Below, piece after piece: positions 38,101-50,650 of a stretch of 64,000 nucleotides of DNA; the stretch's first letter is position 1, and the number at the start of each line of letters is the position of its first letter. A model generated the notes under the pieces. That model saw only the letters and a list, made by a program, of their open reading frames with translations. It searched no databases and had not been told where the DNA came from. Both the position numbers and the translations under genes were made by a program. The stretch is from Phylloscopus collybita (Eukaryota; Chordata; Aves; Passeriformes; Phylloscopidae): positions 35,078,001-35,142,000 of the forward strand of contig JAJNNQ010000137.1 of assembly GCA_027886175.1 (NCBI GenBank), given 5' to 3'.

Positions 38101-39730
38101 AAAATTACATGGGGTTATTATTTTTCCTTTCAAGGAATTTGCTGTCCACTTTACTAGGAACATGACTTCTGTTCTGTTTGCCTGTTGTTTAGCAGAGCAG
38201 AGAGTGGTCTGGACCAGGCAATAAAAATTAATGAGAGCAGGAAAAGATCTCTGGGAAATACAACAGAAAAAATAGATTTTTTTCAGCTAGAGTGGAGATG
38301 AATGCAGGCACATGTGGAAGGATGTGCATTAACAAACAGCACAGAGAAAGCAAATTGGCCCAACTGACTTTCCTTCTAGTACTAGCATAAGAGGGGATTT
38401 TGTAAAATGAATTCATTAATGTAAAATGAAAGACTTAAAAGAAAGTGTTAGCAATCTTAGAGAAAGGAACAAGCCCAATGTATTTCAAAAGCCCTGCATA
38501 TCCTAAATCATCCAATTATACAGCCTTTGCAGCAATCATATCACTATCACAGTATTACCATTTTACAAAATATCACATTGAAATACAGCTTTTTTTTTTT
38601 AAATTTTATTTGTGATGTCAGGTTTCAGTGAAGAGTAGGGTGGTTTTATAATTGGAATACCCTTAATGTTCCCCATCTCCACTTCAAATATGTAATTATG
38701 CATTTGTTTGATAGCTAGCTAGGGGCAAAAGCTGCAGAATTTTTTGTCCTGCCTTCTAAACAGAAAAGAAATAAAACATGTCAGAGAGATTTTGGGTTGG
38801 GATGCTGGTGAAAAACGAGCACAGGTCTCGAGAAACAAAGGGGCTTTTGGTGAGGGGCCAAGGGGTGTATGATTGATCTGCCAAGACGATGCCTGGGGCA
38901 GGGATACAGCCCTCATGAACCTGTGGCCAGTAAGCAGTGGCTCTTTCTTCTTGATATTCACTGGAGAAATCATTTGGACCTTTGCAGTGTTGTTTCAGAC
39001 CTGAGGAGCACTTACTTTGGCATCATCAGAAGAACGGATCAAATCAGAGATCCCTCACTCCCTGGTTTTAGTCTCAAGCATTTCTCAGTGTCCCCCCTTG
39101 GTTACTGAGGGGTTTCCAGTGCCTTTCAGTGCCATCCAGCAAAGTCTGTCTCCAATTTTTTCTGGTTGTTTTTTCCCTAGACGACTGATGAATATGTGGG
39201 AGTGCACACAGTGTGACACAGGTCCTCCCTCCTGCTAAATGGGAAGGTCTGCAGAGCTGAGCCTCCCCCTGCTCCCAACCAAACCTGTCCAGTGAGGTTT
39301 TGGCATAAAAGTGAGCAAATCCATCCACTTTTTTTTCTGCTCAGTACTTTCATAGGTATTTCTCTAGAATTGCTCCACTGGTCAACTAAAAAGTGTTTTA
39401 ATTGTTGTCATAGTGTAATGAGATTTCCTTTTGGGATGTTTCTATGTACCTTTCAAAGTAGAACCAAACCAACTATAGTTGGTTCCTTATGAGATTGAAA
39501 TTGTGCAGGCTGCAAGAATTATTTTTCCTCCTTTTTCATTTTAAATTGGTTTCTGATCTCCCATTTTATATAAAACTGGGACAGTGCGTTTTGAAGTGCC
39601 ACACATTCTACTATTTCCACTTTTGTTTTGTTGGGGTTTTCCGCTTGTAGTATGGGAATAATTCCTAGTAATTAATGCAACAGTTCATGCCAAAGCTAGT
39701 AAATTAAAGGCTTGAGCTAAAGCATGAGGT

Positions 39731-39790
39731 CATCTTTCTATTTTTATTCATCTCTATATTTTTATTCATCTCTCTATTTTTATTCATCTA
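39731..39790. repeat. Tandem repeat, about 18-19-bp unit, three copies
   Basis: Three near-identical units of the form CATCTNTNTATTTTTATT lie in tandem, followed by a partial fourth (CATCTA). Confidence 0.88.
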
Positions 39791-40993
39791 GTAGTAAGTA
39801 CAGATGTCAAAAGCACTCCTCTCTAGTTCCTGCTCCATGCTCAGAGCAAGCAGAGAGGCACCCACAGAAGGCTATTTAACCTGCAAATCTGAAACTCCTA
39901 AGGAGATGATATGCCGTTTGGAGATGCTCTCTTTCCCCTTTGCCAGAGGAGGAAAGCTGCATGATTAGATTAGACTAATCTAGCCTACATCTAGGTAAAA
40001 CAAGTGCCATCCCAATTTACCAACTTACTGACACACTTACAAGGTTGTGCAATGTCCCACTGGCCAGAGTGCTCATTGAGAATGCTCAGAATAAGCCTGG
40101 TTTGATACCTGGACTGGAATGCAAAATTTATTTAAGGGAAAAACCATCTCATAACAATGTTAAACAAAAAGTGCTGCCTTACTTAAATAGTACTAAGTAC
40201 CATGATGTTTAAATTTAATTAAAATGCCTCATTTTCAGAAGCAATTGTTTCATTTTTTTTTTCCTGCCTTCATCCCTATTATATATGCCATTTGTACAAA
40301 GAACAAATTAAGGAGATTCAACAAATATTCTTCAAGGGAAATTGAATTTAGCCAAGAATAGGAATGACAAATCCAAAAGCTAAACCTCAGTTGTTTAAAC
40401 CCCACTACCTCCTATAAAGTAAAGATTTATAGCATCCCTGGATGAGGCTCTATTTAGTATAAAAAGAAGGTTTTAAAAGTTTGAGGGTTCTCTTTCTGCT
40501 CTTCTGCCTTGTCCTCTGGTACTTTCTGTAGGCTCCCCTCCACCTTCTCTTTTTTGGTGGAAAGACCCTGAGATTAAGAAACTCTGGGGTTTCATAGCAT
40601 GAGAAATCCATTTTCCAGACGAGGTAATCTCAAGCACAGTTCCCCTGAGGGAATTGATAAGGTGAGGTGAGCTTTATTTCAAAAAATAAAAGCATGTTAA
40701 TTTTATTACTAATTTTTCTATCTAAATATTTACAGGCCACAGCAAGATACCCCAGCAAAAGCCATTAGAAAGGCACTAAAAAGTTTTAATCCTTCTTCTC
40801 TTTTTCCCCCTCTTCTTATTATTGTTTAGCAGCTGCTTCAGGTCAGTCTCCAGGTAAAATGTGCCTTGGTTTTCTCCTCATTTGCAGTCCTCACCATATG
40901 AAATACACAGCCATGCCTGTCCCCAGTGGGATAGCACTAAACCCACAGCTAAACCTTATCTCCTTTTCTCTCAAATACATATACGAGGTTTAC

Positions 40994-41012
40994 TTTTTTT
41001 TTTTTTTTTTTT
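40994..41012. repeat. Poly-T run
   Basis: Nineteen T residues. No adjoining element is identified. Confidence 0.9.
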
Positions 41013-41728
41013 GGAAGAAGTGTTTTCTCCACAGTTTGGCAACACATTACAAATCCAAGAGTGGGGTCATTGCAAAGGGCACCTAGGTATTCTCATCAGT
41101 TTTGTACCTTCATTGCTTAGCTTTAGATGTATTTACCTGGAGTGCTCTCATTTAAAGTATTAGTCAAAACTACCCCATTCCTCCTTTGGGCTCAAAAATC
41201 CCTGGATCAAGGACTGCCCTGTTGGTCAGGCATCAGGGACATGTTCTCTCAGCCCCCTTTTCTGTGATTTCTGATGCTGCACAGGGAAACTGCCTGTGTC
41301 CTGATCTGATTTAGATTATTATGGGGTCTAGGGGAACGACATTCAGATCAAACATATTTTTTAAAAAATCCCATATGCCATGAATTCCAAACAAAGCTAA
41401 AGTTTAACTGGGATATAATGACACCAGCCTGTTGTGCTCTTCTGCAGCAGCCTGTAATTATATCTCTCCCCAAACTGAGCATATATCATTGAGGAGGCTA
41501 AAGTATAAATAAAAATGCTGCATTAATTTCAAGCTACATTAGGAATGCAAGAGTAAAAATAACCTGATAGAAGAAAGGGCAAAATTAGAATAAACTTGAC
41601 TGTGAGGTTTCTAGGGAAATACAGAGCAAGGAGGAAAAAAATGTCAGAAAGCAAAAAAGTTTGATATTGTTGCAGGATTACATACAGCATGTGGGCTTTG
41701 TGGCCTCCTGCAGGTGTTACTCTTGCAG

Positions 41729-41975
41729 AATTCATAGAACCATTTAGGCTGGAAATGACCTTTAAAATTATAATGTCCAACAATAAACCCAGCACTGCCA
41801 AGTTCACCACTAAATGATGTCACCAAGTGCCACATCCACACAGCTTTAAATACCTCCAGGAATGGGGAGCCAACCACTTCCCTGGGCAGCCTGTTCCAAT
41901 GCTTGTTGACCCTGTCAGTAGATTTTTGCTAATATCCAATCTAAACCTTCCCTGGTTTGATCCTTACAGGCTAGG
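41729..41975 (-). mobile_element. CR1 LINE 3'-end fragment, antisense orientation
   Basis: On the + strand the reverse-complement CR1 tail reads 'attcatagaaccatttaggctggaaatgacctttaaaatta' (41729 on), then 'accaagtgccacatccacac' (41822), 'cttccctgggcagcctgttccaatgc' (41878) and 'atccaatctaaaccttccctgg' (41935). It is about 250 bp with intact 3' sequence, so it is 5'-truncated in the usual LINE manner. Confidence 0.92.
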
Positions 41976-44900
41976 CAAAGACAGGGCTGCAAGGGCATAG
42001 GGAAACCCCTGGTTTTTCATCTTGTCTTCTTCAAAGTCATGAGGGAAATGTGATCACAGGAAGCCCAGTGTGATTTTCTAAATTGCACTGGGTCTGCGAG
42101 GCGAATGTATTTTACAAAAATGGGTAGATGGAGCTGGCAGAGGCTATCAGGAAGGTGATGGATACTTTTGCTTTCCCTCTGCTATTTTGGAGTCTGGAGT
42201 TCAAAAGCTTTTGTGTGCCTGAGTACCAGCTATTCAAAATAGAGGATTATGTTGGGACTGAAATTTCACATGAAGCTTGGATTTCACATGATAAATCAAG
42301 GTCTCTTCCCATCCTCCCCATCTCACAGCTGGCCAGTTTATCTCTTGCATCTAAACACAGATATCCTCCATGTGCTCCCAGGAGATGCTGGTTTGGCTTT
42401 TAAAAGAAGCTTTCATGGTAAGGGACATTCTTTCATCATTTTCATTTTTCCATGTCTGCTGCATATAACCAGGAAGGATGTGACTGTATTTTTCAAACCA
42501 GCATGTCACAAGTTAAGCTTTTAAAGCCATGATTAGGTACACAAATAAGAGTGATTCAGTTCCTGGAAGAGCTGAGAGTTCACATAGTCTGCTGAAATCC
42601 CATGGGTGACCATTTTGGCTAGGAGAGAATGTATGCTATATACAGAGGTTTTTAAAACAAACCAAATAAACTCTAATCTTACATGTTTAGAACTCTTGTT
42701 AGAAGAAAGGAGCACCAGGATGAGTTGCCTGCCTGGTGTGCAGCCATCTCCTTCTAGAGAGCATGCTGACACTGTCTCAGAGATGGTCAGCAGTTGGTCT
42801 TGCTGCTTTGTTTTTCTTGAGCTCATACACCAAATCTAACTTTTCTGGCTAGGAACCAAAAGGGGGTTCTCATCAGCATCACCCTCCAGGAAATCTCCCT
42901 CCAGGTCTCTGGCAGGGGCTTTTCCTGGAGACAAAGCCTGGTGCTCCTGGCCCCAGAAAGGGAGCTGGTGCCTAGAGCCAGGAGGGAGGACAGGGCTGAG
43001 GTGGGGTCCCAGAGAGCACTGGGGAGTGCAGCACCAGCAGGGGAGTCAGGAAGGGCTGACAGCATTTGGACAGTGAATGCTTCAGATGAGCAGGAGAGGT
43101 GAGATCTGGCCTCCAATCCCCCTCCTGCCTCATGCAGGGGAGCACTCTCTGGGGCAGCAGTGCTCTGACCATCCCAGAGTCTCATGGAAGTGTGAGCTGG
43201 TGGTTGTTCAGTGTTTGGGGGCTTTCCTGCACCTTTTCTAAATGTGCAAGGCCTTCCTTGTAATCTGATCCCAAATCTGACCGGAATTCAAGGTTTTATT
43301 TTCTCTCTTACATACTTCAGTATTTGGAAAAGAGAAGCTAATTAAACAGAAACAAATTTCTGTTTAGTTTTTAAAGGACTGTGGCATTAGTCAGTTTTCT
43401 GTGTGACTTAATGAGAAATTAAGGCTTAATGAGTTACCAAGGGCAAGCAATGAGCAACCAAGTTTTTTTTCTGCAAGGTGTTTTACAGAACACCTTGCAG
43501 ACAAAAACCCTGATTGTTGATAATCATACTTTCCACTGGAGTTTAAGATTACATTGCTGCTACTGATGCTATGACTAGTGTTGTAGCCTATATTCAATTA
43601 TGGGTATTTTATGGCGGGTTTTACTACTGTATATTCAAGTTAACCTCTGTAGCTTGATTGAATGGCACCAGTTAGAAACCTGGCTCATGCAACACAAGCT
43701 AACCACTTGCTCCCCTATAAATACTCAAGAATTGGCTTTTTCTTGAGTGACTGCAGGAGCCAATCCAAATAAATTCTTCGTCTGGTAGAGGTTGCTGAAG
43801 GACATGGAAAGTTTTCTTCTGGAGTAACTGCATTTGACTGCAGAAATACTGAAGTAACAAGTGATTGTTTGGGAAAATGTGTCCATTTTTTCCCTCCTTT
43901 CTTTCTTTTCTCATCATTGTCTGTTCCTTGCTCTTTTCCACATCAGTCTTTTAAAAGAGGGAGCTGTTCCAGCTGCATCAAAATAATTTTCTTTTAAGGA
44001 TGCATGTTTTTCTTTAGTTGATCAAAATAGAGCGAGAAGAGCTGACAGTTTCACTGAACTGTCAATGAAAATACCATAATGAACAGTTCATTTTGAAGTA
44101 ACCAACTCTCCTACTAAATTATCTGTAGCCCTGGAGGGAGAAGAACTGCATGAGGACAGGAAGTATTGTTTGTTGCAGCATTTATGTGTTGATTTGATAT
44201 TTTCTAGGAACACAGTGGTATCAGTAATTTGACAGGAACATTGGGAAGAGTGAAAGAAGCTGCACTGTACCAGGATCTGATCTCACACTGGTGACCACAA
44301 GAAGTTTCCTTCTCATCTCAGGAACATTTGGGTGTTTTGCCTCTGTCAGAAAGACAGACCTCTGTGAACCTCTATTAAAAAATGGGAGTATGCCAAGCCT
44401 AGCTTACTGGTCTTAAATAATGTCATCTCTTAATTGCTTCATAATCCTAACTACATGGGTGATTAATTAACTTTTTTTTTTTAACGTGAACATAAATGGT
44501 TTAAAGCAGAGTCCTCTTACCTCTTACCACGTCTTGACGTGGGCTCATTTCATAGGCAATTGCATCAAAGAGCATCAGCAGGTGTTAATGCAGCACATCT
44601 CGCACCAGGCACAGCCCACCTGGGAGACCCCAGTGGCTCTTGGTGCTCACAGTCTCACGTGAGCTTTGCCTGCCCTGCCCAGAAGAGAACTGAACAGACC
44701 AAGGAACTGTTCCTGAGGCACAAAACCAGATGTTAGAAAGATGTTTCATCCTTGGTGGAGCTCTCCTCATGTAATGTGCTCAACATGTTTTAGATATACC
44801 GTGCTTAGCCTAAAATCCATAAAAAAATGTACATGTTGATAATAGACTGTACTAGGACTAAAATTTGTTTTGTTCTCTTAAATGCTCCTTCTCCCTGGGC

Positions 44901-46215
44901 TTTCCCAAGACCACTTATGCACAGGCTTTTCCTGCTGTCTACTCTCCTTTTCATGACCTTCCACATTTTATACATCTGTGGTTTTCCCCCCATTCCTAGA
45001 AAAGTTCATCTCTGGCCCTCTCAGCTCTATCCTCCTTCTCCTGTTATTCTTTCCCCAGACAGCCTCTCCCCAGGCTGGGCCTGATCCTTGGGTTTATGAA
45101 AGCATGAAGGAGAAGACTGTCTCCTGCTCTTTGCTGTTGTGCTTGACCTCTTCCAGGCCAGGAGCCACCACAGCTGAGCGGCTGCTACCCCTCTCTGCAG
45201 CTCACAGAGACACAACCTGTGCTGCATTGCTTTACAACCACAGTGCAAGGAGACAGAGCAACCACTTCCCTCTTCATCTGCTGTCTTGTCTACCTCCCTA
45301 ATAAAGTGGGGAGAGGATCTTTTGCCTGGCATTGCAAGGCCCCTCTGGAAAGGGAAATTTCTCGAAACACATCTGAAGCTAACCTGTCTCAGAAATGGTA
45401 GAGCTCATAGTTTTTCCTAAGTGTTCTCTCCTTAGCCTGGAATTTGAAGAACTTCTCCACTTTTTTCACAGGCCAGGGCCAGGGGTGTACTTACCATAAC
45501 ATTCCTGCAGGGTATCAAATGTCAAAGGGCTTCTCCCTGATACAGTCTACTGAAGCACTTGGTCTCTGTGGCACACTCAGGATGGCACCATTTGTTCAGG
45601 ACACATTTTCTTGCACAGGGTCACACAAGAGATACCACACTGCTCAGCTTTACACACATGGTGTGTCCACCCACTCTCCCCACTTTGTGGCTCTGAAGAC
45701 AAGGTAGGTGTGCTGAAAGCCTCAGAGGAACACGTAGTCTGCAGCAGGTACATGCAGAGCACAGACAGCTGGCGTGAGTGAAAAGCTTGGCAGTCTGAAG
45801 CTTTTCCCTGGGAGGTCTCATTTCCATGTCTGTTTGTTACTCATTAGACCAAATTTATGTTTTGTAGCACAAATACCAGAAGTGGCCTGTACATTGGAAT
45901 GACTGACTGGCATCCATCACACAGGAAGTCAGGCCAAACAGTCAGTAATCCCATTATGACCCTCTTTCCTGATCCTTGTTGGCCTCTTGGCACTGCTTTT
46001 ATAAACATGTGTCACGGCTGCAGCTCAATCACTGAAGATCTAATTCAGTTAGGCATCTGCTTGAACTACAACAAGTTCCAAAAATGTGGAAGAAAAACTG
46101 CCTTCCTCAAGTATCTTGTGGTCTAGTGTATGACAGCCAGTGCTTAGACACCTGGCTGCATTTGACAATGGGCTTCTTTAAGGGTATAATAACTAGCCAA
46201 TGACTAGCAAAAGTG
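41976..46215. other. Intergenic, no gene recognised
   Basis: Only a hairpin at 43465 stands out. Open frames of up to 120 codons have no recognisable features. Confidence 0.5.
43465..43506. repeat. Hairpin: 13-bp perfect stem extended by A:T pairs, 6-nt loop
   Basis: TCTGCAAGGTGTT (43470-43482) and its reverse complement (43489-43501) enclose the loop TTACAG. After one mismatch, T and A runs extend the stem by about five further pairs. Confidence 0.88.
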
Positions 46216-46596
46216 TCCAGTGATGGTGAGAAGGGTCCAGTCTTCCTCCAGGAATCCGGTGGAACCAGATACTTTGTGTTCCTGTGTCTCAGTTTTTATC
46301 CAGGTAGGAATGGTTGGCTTCCCGCACTGGGTGGAGCATCTCATAATGGGATGATGGAATGTGTCATGCTCTTAGTGAGCCTTAATGGCCCATTAGCAGA
46401 AAATATCCCCCTGGAGGGTGGACAGGTGGTGAAAGAGATAAGAAACACTGCCCCACCTGGTTTTAACAGCTGGCCCATTATCAGAAGGCATCTGCCCCTC
46501 TCCCCCCAGAGTTACAAGAGATAAAGAAAAATATCTCCCCAACTGCTTTCAACAGATAAAATAGAATACACATTTTTGGTTCCATAACCCAAGACA
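46216..46596 (-). mobile_element. Truncated LTR related to the one at 31.5 kb
   Basis: The segment shares 'gtgatggtgagaagggtccagtcttcctccaggaatcc' with 31750-31790, then a similar 'tatccaggtgggaatg' region, 'gcatctcataatgggatgat', a 'gatggcccat'-like segment, 'acactgccccacct' and 'tagaatacaca'. It has the same orientation. The portion equivalent to 31522-31747 is missing and there are extra segments, so it is a related subfamily member with decayed ends. Confidence 0.8.
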
Positions 46597-47161
46597 AACA
46601 CAATAAAAATGGGTGATCAAATCAGTGTCTTGTGTCCCAGAGATCTGGAAAAGGGAACTTTTTCTTTCCTACCAGAATAGCCAAATTCCCCAGATGTTAC
46701 AGCAACCCTCAGATTGCTGCTTCACATTCCCCCTCCAGTGTATTCATCTGGGGATTCAGAACTCATTACATATATTTCTGGTTATGCCTGTTTTCTTAGA
46801 AAATGTTCTTTTGCATACTCATCAGGATGTGGATTTTATATTAATTCCTATGGTTATAAGAATCTGTGAAAAGCCTTCTCAGGAGGGCAAAATGGATCCC
46901 AAATTATTATCTCAACTTAGTTATTGCTTCTTTTCCCAATTACTGTTTCCAAGTAAAACATGTCAGTTTATGCCTTCTGACCCAGATGTAATTATAGCTC
47001 GGCTGTCTAATAAGAGATGGTTTAATGCCAGAACTGAGAAGCCTCCTGTGTAGAGACATAAGGAGACCATTACTTGCAGCTTCTCTTACAGGGTTTGGGT
47101 CCTATTTAAATAATGAGAAAACAGCTGTCTGTCTCCAGGAGAATACTATGAATGGCTGCCT
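46597..47161. other. Interval between two LTRs
   Basis: A 146-codon open frame (46613-47053, +) lies between two LTRs of different families. I see no gag, protease, polymerase or envelope motif in it and do not call it a gene. Confidence 0.5.
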
Positions 47162-47690
47162 GATGTGGTTTTGGGTGGGATAGGATTAATTTTTCTTCAG
47201 TAACTGGTAGAGTGTTGTGTTTAGGATATAATATGACAATAATGTTGGTAAGACACTGGTGCTTCTAGTTGTTGCCAAGCAGTGCTTATACTACACCAAG
47301 CACTTTTCAAGTTCTTATGCCCTGAGAAGGCTGGAGAGGCACAAGAAAGTAGGAGGAGACACACCCAGGACAGCTGACCCAGACTGGCCAAAGGGATATT
47401 CCAGACCATGAGACATCATGCTTAATACACTGGAAGTAAAGTGGGCCAGGGGCTACTGCATGGGGACTGGCTGGGCATCAGTCGGCAGGTGATGAGCAGC
47501 TGTTTTATAGACTGTTACAATTTTATTATTATTACTACATTCATTATTATTATTTTCTTCCTTTTCTGTCCTGTTAAATTCTCTTATCTCAAGCAATGAG
47601 TTTTCTAATTTTTACTCTTTGGTCCCCCATTCCACTGGAGGGGACTGAGTGAGGGCTAGGTGATGCTTTAGAAGCTGACAAACCATGACA
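47162..47690 (+). mobile_element. Solo LTR of a second endogenous retrovirus family
   Basis: The sequence resembles an LTR common in songbirds: 'gtggttttgggtgggataggattaatttttcttc' at the start, then 'gacagctgacccagactggccaaagggatattccagaccatgagacatcatgct', 'ggctgggcatcagtcggcaggtgatgagcag', a TTATTATTA stretch and 'ttttctgtcctgttaaattctcttatctcaagcaatgagtttt' at the expected poly(A) region. It ends CATGACA. Flanking 6-mers CTGCCT (47156) and CAGCCT (47691) may be a target duplication with one change. The exact start (47162 or 47164) is uncertain. Confidence 0.85.
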
Positions 47691-47718
47691 CAGCCTTTGA
47701 ATGAAATGTTTAATGCTG

Positions 47719-47791
47719 GTTGTTGTTGTTGTTGGGTTGGTTTTTTGTTTTTTTTTTTTTTTTTTTTTTGTTTTTTTTTTTTTTTTTTTTC
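47719..47791. repeat. (TTG)n followed by long poly-T
   Basis: TTG units lead into runs of T broken only by single G residues, beginning 28 bp after the LTR end. Confidence 0.9.
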
Positions 47792-47792
47792 T

Positions 47793-48950
47793 TTCTACAG
47801 TGTGTTGCTTCAGTACAGTCTGATACAATCTCTGATGTATCCAAGCTGGACATGAGAAACAGCAACATGATAATTTTACTGGGCTCTTTGTTGGGATTTT
47901 CTATGGAGTTTTCCAATGCTCAGGGAGGTCCCAACTCTGTGAGATCCAAGAGTGACCTCCTGCTACTCTTCCTCAGGCTGGAGCTTCTCCCCTGCTAGAA
48001 GCCATGCCAGACAAAGTTTCCAGGTGTCTGCTGATGTTGGAGCCAGGCCAAGCCTTATTTCTCCATGCTGAGCACCATCAGAAAGGTGGTGCAGGGTAGA
48101 GTTGAAAATTATCACTTGATACTTGTGTGCAATTGGTTGTGTGCAAGCTTCCAAGGAGTGAAAGGGCTTCACCCCATCTATTCCACATCCTATGGGATGG
48201 TCTCCCTGACTGTGCTTTGCTTGGTGGCACAAAGCTTTTCGGTGTATCCCTGCCTCTGGATTGCAGCAGCAATCCTGGGTTTAGTGTATGTAACACACCC
48301 GTGCCTTCCACTTCCCAGAAAGCGGTAGTAACATTAACTTACTAGTAACATTTATCAGTAGTGTCTGTGTTTAAAGCAAACAATGCTCAAAAATTGTAAC
48401 TCTCCATGCAGCTTTTCTACCACTTCAGAGGCTGGGCTCTTCACTGCCCTCTCCATGTGAAGGTAAGGTACTGGCAGTCATGGAAGCAGTGCTGAGTTTG
48501 GCACATTGGGCTCTGTGTGTAACACCTTCTGGAGTGATCAGCCCTATATAGATAAGAAATAGCCTTGGGCTGTTACCAGGATTGGTGCTATCTGTCAAAG
48601 CAATGCAGTGCTGGGCAAGTACACAGTGACAGGTTGGACACCCTCACTCAAGGGCTGTGGCATCTCCCACCCACCTTTCCCCAGGGATCCCTTCTTCTCC
48701 AGGACACATCCTCTCCATGCTGGCTATCTCCTTGCCCTGGCCCAGCTGCACATCAGTGTGTGTGTCCTCCTGGCAGATCCAGCAGCACTCCTGCTGCTGA
48801 GCAAACCAGATGTACCTCCTGCATGGCCTGTGTGTGCTGAGGCCACAAGGCACCCTGGAAGCACCACAGCCTCTGTGCTGACCCCCACACTGCACAGAGC
48901 AGGCTGCCAGGTCTCTACTCTGACTGCTTTGGGCTTACAAGGAGGGCTGT
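47793..48950. other. Intergenic, no gene recognised
   Basis: Moderately GC-rich sequence with overlapping open frames of 70-120 codons in several frames. None shows a domain or splice structure. Confidence 0.45.
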
Positions 48951-49038
48951 GATGGATGGATGGATGGATGGACGGATGGATGCATGGATGGATGGATGGA
49001 TGGATGGATGGATGGATGGACGGATGGATGGATGCATG
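48951..49038. repeat. (GATG)n tetranucleotide array
   Basis: About 21 units of GATG/GGAT occur, with interruptions (GACG, GATGC). On the minus strand it translates as repeated Ile-His-Pro-Ser; this is a by-product of the array and not a protein. Confidence 0.95.
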
Positions 49039-50507
49039 CTGAGGCATGATAGATGCATCTGGGTAGAATACATCCAGGGGTGACCTCATGCTGCAGCCAC
49101 CTGGTCAAATGCTTTGCTAAGCTGGGGTTGGGAGCTGGGCTGTGCTTCAAAGCTCACAGCAATGCACTGGCAGGCAGTGTTATACAAAATATCACAGCCT
49201 ACAACAGTTCAGCACAATCAAGTAATTAGCAGCTCATAAAGGACCTCATAAACCCATAAAACTGTTGGACTAATAATGCAGACATTTGTGGCCTAAAGGA
49301 ATCAAGTGATGGTAAATGAGGTAAGGTATTATGCTCCAGTCTATTGTTACCCAAGTTTGTAAACTTGCAGGCATTGAGCCTGATACTGGTGAAAATGGAG
49401 TTGCCTGTATTTGAGAGGCTGGACTTTAATTTTTGGCAGAGGTAAAAAACACATAAATGCAGCAAAACCAATCAGCAATTAAGAACATTTTTTCTGAATG
49501 TCTAGATTTACCCACAGCAGTAGAAAATTGAGTGCCCATCACAGTGATTTTGGCACTTAGCACTGGATCAGTGCCTGATGCTAAGGAGTAAGGATATTTT
49601 ACAACACCACAGTTCTACATCAGGTTAGTAAAATTACACCAACTAGAAAAGGTGCCTTTGCAAAGACAGAGGTTGAGAGAAGGGTGTTGAAAGCACTGCA
49701 AGATTCCCTGCCTGCAAAGTCATAGAATGTGTGTGACTGAAGATCATGCCTATTCCATATATAATTTTGACATGTGAATAATAGAATACAGGAAGTATTA
49801 GTCCTCAGGTTATGGTTTTCTTGATAAATTAGACTTGCTTAAACTGCCTGGGTAGTGTCTGATGACAAGTATTCACATGCCAGAGATTCAGTTGCCACTA
49901 ATATAATTGTTTTGTGTCACTGGAGTTTCATTTCACAGCAGGTATATCTACCTTGACATCACAGGGACCCGATTGTGTGGACACAGGAGAGTGGCTTCAA
50001 GTGCTGAATTTATTGCCAATTCATTTTTTGTTGTTAGTTGTCATACATGTAAATGTGTTTTCTTTTTTCTGCTGTGACAAAAGCTGTAAACCCCCAGACC
50101 TCACCCTGAGCGTGTGAGTGATGCTGGGTGGGAGGTGCTCAGCACACAAGCCTAGCCCACTGCCTCATCAGCTTTTTTTCTCTTCCCTGATAACTGGGAT
50201 GTCTCTGCATGAGCCTTCTTTTGCAGCCACCACTCTGACCTCTAGCTTGGATTGCATTAAGAGGATCACCTCTAAATTACTTTTCTTAGTGCAGTTGTAG
50301 GCTGTCCCCTGTGTTAGGTATCTTCTTGTGTTCTTAGTCCTGATGTCTGGAGAAATTCCTTGCACATGGGATTCTGATGACCTGCTAAGAAATGTGCTAT
50401 TAACCCCTGCCATTCTTCTGCTGCTTCTCCTGGACTATCCCATCCATCCTTCATTCAGACTTAGCCTTTCTGTCAAATGGGAATAAATGGCAATTATGGC
50501 ATCTCTG
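49039..50507. other. Intergenic, no gene recognised
   Basis: No supported feature was found. Confidence 0.5.
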
Positions 50508-50650
50508 CAAAGATGTCTGGAGACATTTAAGAACTGGCCAAACCAACACCTGGCAGAAGTGGTTTAGGGAGCACAGAATCCAGCCATCAGAGCCAAGGGT
50601 CAGCTACATGATCCTAGACATCTCTTTCAGCCCTAGCTCTATGGTCCATG
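50508..50650 (+). mobile_element. Old CR1 LINE 3'-end fragment
   Basis: The sequence runs 'gatgtctggagacatttaagaactggcc', 'gcagaagtggtttaggg', 'gatcctagacatctctttcagccctagctctatgg'. This matches the CR1 3' tail layout (paragraph ending in a target-like TCTATG). It is strongly diverged. Confidence 0.6.

Larger units (their letters stand above)
32170..41728. other. Intergenic, no gene recognised
   Basis: This 9.5-kb stretch contains no exon I can support. It has a small tandem repeat at 39731 and a poly-T run at 40994. Open frames such as 35714-36091 (minus) and 36997-37335 (minus) lack any recognisable domain. Confidence 0.5.

Noticed and set aside
48724..49150. Minus-strand frames with repeated Ile-His-Pro-Ser
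   Set aside because: The repeat comes from translating the GATG microsatellite.
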